A DNA stretch of 64,000 bases from Camarhynchus parvulus. Taxonomy: Eukaryota > Chordata > Aves > Passeriformes > Thraupidae. Of this stretch, positions 61,782 through 64,000 are shown piece after piece; positions within the stretch are counted from its first letter, which is position 1; every line of letters begins with the position of its first letter. The translations under genes were made by a program, and so were the position numbers. The DNA lies in contig NC_044585.1 in the NCBI RefSeq assembly GCF_901933205.1, forward strand, positions 8,556,001 through 8,620,000, read 5' to 3'. The notes under the pieces are model-generated. The model did no database searches. It saw nothing but the letters and a program-made list of their open reading frames with translations, and was not told where the DNA came from.

Positions 61782-62030
61782 GGGCCGCCCGCGCCCCCGG
61801 CTGTGAGCGCTGGCGGGGCCGGGGTCGCGGGGCCGGGGTCGCTCCGCGGGAGCCGCCGCTCGCTCGGCCGGGCCCGGACAAAGCTGTGCGGAGCGGAGCG
61901 GGAGCGCCGGGCGGCGCAGGCGCGATGTGCGGCGGGGAGGCAGCGGGCGGGCAGGCGGGCAGAGCGGCGGCGGCACCTGAGGCGGAGCGGCCGGGCCCGG
62001 CACATTTAAAGGCGCCGCCTGCCGCCCGCC

Positions 62031-62039
62031 TGAGTCAGC
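62031..62039. promoter_or_regulatory. AP-1 / NF-E2-type site TGAGTCAGC
   Basis: An exact TGAGTCAGC stands out in the GC-rich promoter about 800 bp upstream of the ULK1 ATG. It contains the AP-1 heptamer TGAGTCA and fits the NF-E2/NRF2-small-MAF half site. Function is inferred from the motif alone. Confidence 0.4.
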
Positions 62040-62132
62040 GCCGCGCTGCCGCGGCCCCCGCGCCGCCGGCCCGGGCTGGGCCAAGAGGGCTCCTGGCAGG
62101 CACCCGGCCTTTGGGTGGTGACACAGCCGTGG

Positions 62133-62491
62133 GATGTTCTGAGTTGGAAGGGGCACACAACGATATTGAAGTGTGGCTCCTGGCCTTGCACAGCAGAGCC
62201 CCAAGAATCCTAGCACGTGCCTGAGAGCATTGTCCAAATGGTTCTTGAGCTCTGTCAGGCTCGGTGGTCACCACTTCTCTAGGCAGCCTGTTCCAGTGCC
62301 CAGCCACCTTCTAGCAAAGAACCTTTTCCCAATATCCATCCTGAACCTCCCCCGACACAGCTTCAGGCCATCCCCTGGGGTTCTGTCACTGTCACCGCAG
62401 ATCGGTGCCTGCCCTTTCACTTCCCTTCCCAACCCCACAGTTGTACACCACAATAAGGTCTCCTGTCCATCTCCTGCAGGCTGAACAGACC
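62133..62491 (-). mobile_element. CR1 LINE fragment (3' part), reverse orientation
   Basis: The sequence from GAGTTGGAAGGGGCA through CAGCCTGTTCCAGTGCCC to GCAGGCTGAACAGACC follows the reverse complement of the 3' end of avian CR1 retroposons. The element's 3' end faces the ULK1 promoter. It is 5'-truncated, as is usual for CR1, and encodes nothing intact. It carries a CACGTG E-box core at about 62,215. Confidence 0.9.
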
Positions 62492-64000
62492 AACTGATGT
62501 TTCAAACAATTAAACAAATGGTTCTGGTTGGGTGAAGTTCACCCCAGGAGCTGTAAAGTGTCCAGGTGGACCCGGTCTAAGCATCCCCCCCTTCCTCTCT
62601 CCCAGCATAGCCCACCTCCTCCTCCACAGGCTCTGGCTCTTTTCCACTCGCCCCTGTGCCAGGGCACCACGGCTCCTTCTTGCGGAACCAGCCAGGCCTC
62701 CAGAAGTGCCCCAGGGTGCCTCCATGGAGCTCTCCTCTGACGGACTCTTCTTGATATCCCGCTCCAGAGCTCGGCATGGAATCACTGTTGCGATAAGAAA
62801 CCCTTCCTGGCCAGAGCCTGGTGTGTGGTTTGGCCATCCCATCTCTTGCTGCGCAGTGACCCACAAGCTCTGCCCTGTGGGTGTGGGCTCACAGGTCATT
62901 CCCTCTGTGGCAGGAACCTCTCACGGGTTTGCCCCATCCTCTGCTCCAGGCTGCCCGAATCCACCAGCCCTGGCAGCGCCCACACTGCTTGCGCACTCGC
63001 TCCTGTTCGTACGCTTCTCACAACGTCAAATCCCAACTGCAGGGAAAACAACGCTGCTTGTGGGCAGCACCGCTGCTCGCACACTCTGCCTGAAGTTTGT
63101 TTTTTACCCAACTGTGCGGTATCGACCCGGCTATCGACCTGTGCCAGCGCTGCAGTTCCAAACACGAAGTGCCAGGGTAATGCCAGCAGCTCTGCAGACA
63201 CCCAGCGCACAGGGTGCTCCGTGTTGTGACGTTGGGTGGCTGCAGTTATCACCATTCTCGGCACAAGTTGGGCACAAACAGCACTTCACAGCGTCAGGAC
63301 GTGTTATCTGCACAAAGGCAGTGGCTGTCTGATATGCTATCTGGCCCATAGGCTGTTGTCCTTGGTTCTCACATAACTGGTGTTCAGGTACCTTCCTCCA
63401 CTTCAAATTTTAGAGGGAAAATGACAGTGTGTACTAAGACGTAGCAGTGCCTGGCTGGTAGGGATTGGCATCTCAAATTCCAGCAGTTTAGTGCTTGTCG
63501 GGAACTGTGAAAGTGACAAGGATATTCTTCAGTGGGAATCTCAAAACTGTCTCTGTTGAAGAACCCTTAAACCAAAACAAGACTGGAGCACCTTTGTAAT
63601 TTCAGCAGAAATTAATTTTAGAACTCCTTTAAAAAAACATACAATATATTTAGCTACTTGTTTTCTTTCACAGTTCTGTATCATCCACATCTACAATTTC
63701 AGGTCTTTGTCAATGCTCATAAGGGGTTAATTTAAAAACTAACACAGAAACCAGTAAAAATGTCAAACATCATCAAAAAATACTGCTTGGCAAATGCCAG
63801 ACTTGGGAATTAATTTTACCCCTTGTTAAAAGCCACTGTCTCTAATGCAAAAGGTAACAGTAGAAAAAGTTTAAGGCAGGAAGTGAAGAAAATGTTTTGA
63901 AGCTACTTAGATGATTTCTAAGCAGGCAAAGTCTTGTATCTGCCTTGGCTGGAAAGCAGCCAGAGCACTCTGGTTAGCAAGTGCGCTCTTGCAAGAGCTG
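62492..64000. other. Intergenic flank upstream of ULK1
   Basis: No splice-supported exon, RNA gene or repeat recognised. A 266-codon plus frame at 62,532-63,332 has no domain or gene-like structure that I can see. In human the upstream neighbour is MMP17, but no MMP17 exon is visible here. Confidence 0.6.

Larger units (their letters stand above)
61232..62110 (-). promoter_or_regulatory. ULK1: ULK1 CpG-island promoter and 5' leader
   Basis: This is the most GC- and CpG-dense part of the window and ends abruptly near 62,100. It lies directly upstream of the ULK1 ATG on the minus strand and contains several GGCGGG-type GC boxes (for example around 61,945-61,970). A TTTAAA element sits at about 62,005. 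The exact transcription start cannot be read from sequence. A broad CpG-island promoter is expected for a housekeeping autophagy gene. Confidence 0.8.

Noticed and set aside
61287..62237. 316-codon minus-strand frame through the CpG island as a separate protein
   Set aside because: It starts inside the CR1 and runs through stop-poor GC-rich DNA, is Arg/Pro/Gly-rich, and includes the 26-bp repeats. Only its last 82 codons are kept, as a possible upstream ORF.
62532..63332. 266-codon plus-strand frame as an upstream neighbour gene
   Set aside because: No domain, Pro/Ser/Cys-rich mixture, no matching splice sites. Not similar to MMP17, the human neighbour.

Overview
This is a piece of vertebrate nuclear DNA, most likely from a songbird or other bird. 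Two interspersed repeats are of the avian CR1 LINE type (6,481-6,850 on + and 62,133-62,491 on -), and the spliced protein matches ULK1 of land vertebrates. There are no bacterial operons, phage genes or CRISPR arrays. Almost the whole window is one gene, the autophagy-starting protein kinase ULK1, read on the minus strand from an ATG at 61,231 to beyond the left edge.

I could place 20 coding exons by hand. All have GT-AG introns and all join in a continuous frame: 2,051 coding bases, or 683 full codons plus two bases. Exons 1-11 (61,231 to 21,066) encode the complete kinase domain, with its glycine loop, VAVK lysine, HRD, DFG, activation threonine and APE. Exons 12-20 (14,786 to 534) encode the long Ser/Pro-rich linker, with an LC3-interacting core (FVMV) and the RLHSAP phosphosite. 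The C-terminal ATG13-binding domain, the TORC1 site and the 3' UTR lie off the left edge. Intron 3 is very large (13.4 kb), and introns 5, 8 and 11 exceed 6 kb.

The right end (about 61,000-62,110) is the GC-rich promoter and 5' leader. It holds a 26-bp direct repeat, an AP-1/NF-E2-type site and a possible 82-codon upstream reading frame. A CR1 element lies just behind it. From 62,492 to 64,000 I see no gene.

The two most interesting features are not explained by the ULK1 exon set. First, intron 11 contains a strikingly coding-like minus-strand stretch (19,177-19,546, perhaps reaching 20,124). It ends in a stop codon and is followed about 680 bp later by a canonical poly(A) signal. I cannot name the protein, and its reading frame is broken once. 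It could be a nested gene, a decayed gene copy, or an alternative last exon that would give a kinase-only ULK1. Second, intron 3 contains an isolated GC/CpG-rich patch (59,030-59,420) with a close match to the ZNF143/THAP11 promoter motif and a CCAAT box, which looks like an internal promoter or a separate start site. Neither is proof of a new biological system. Most of the remaining sequence is ordinary intron.
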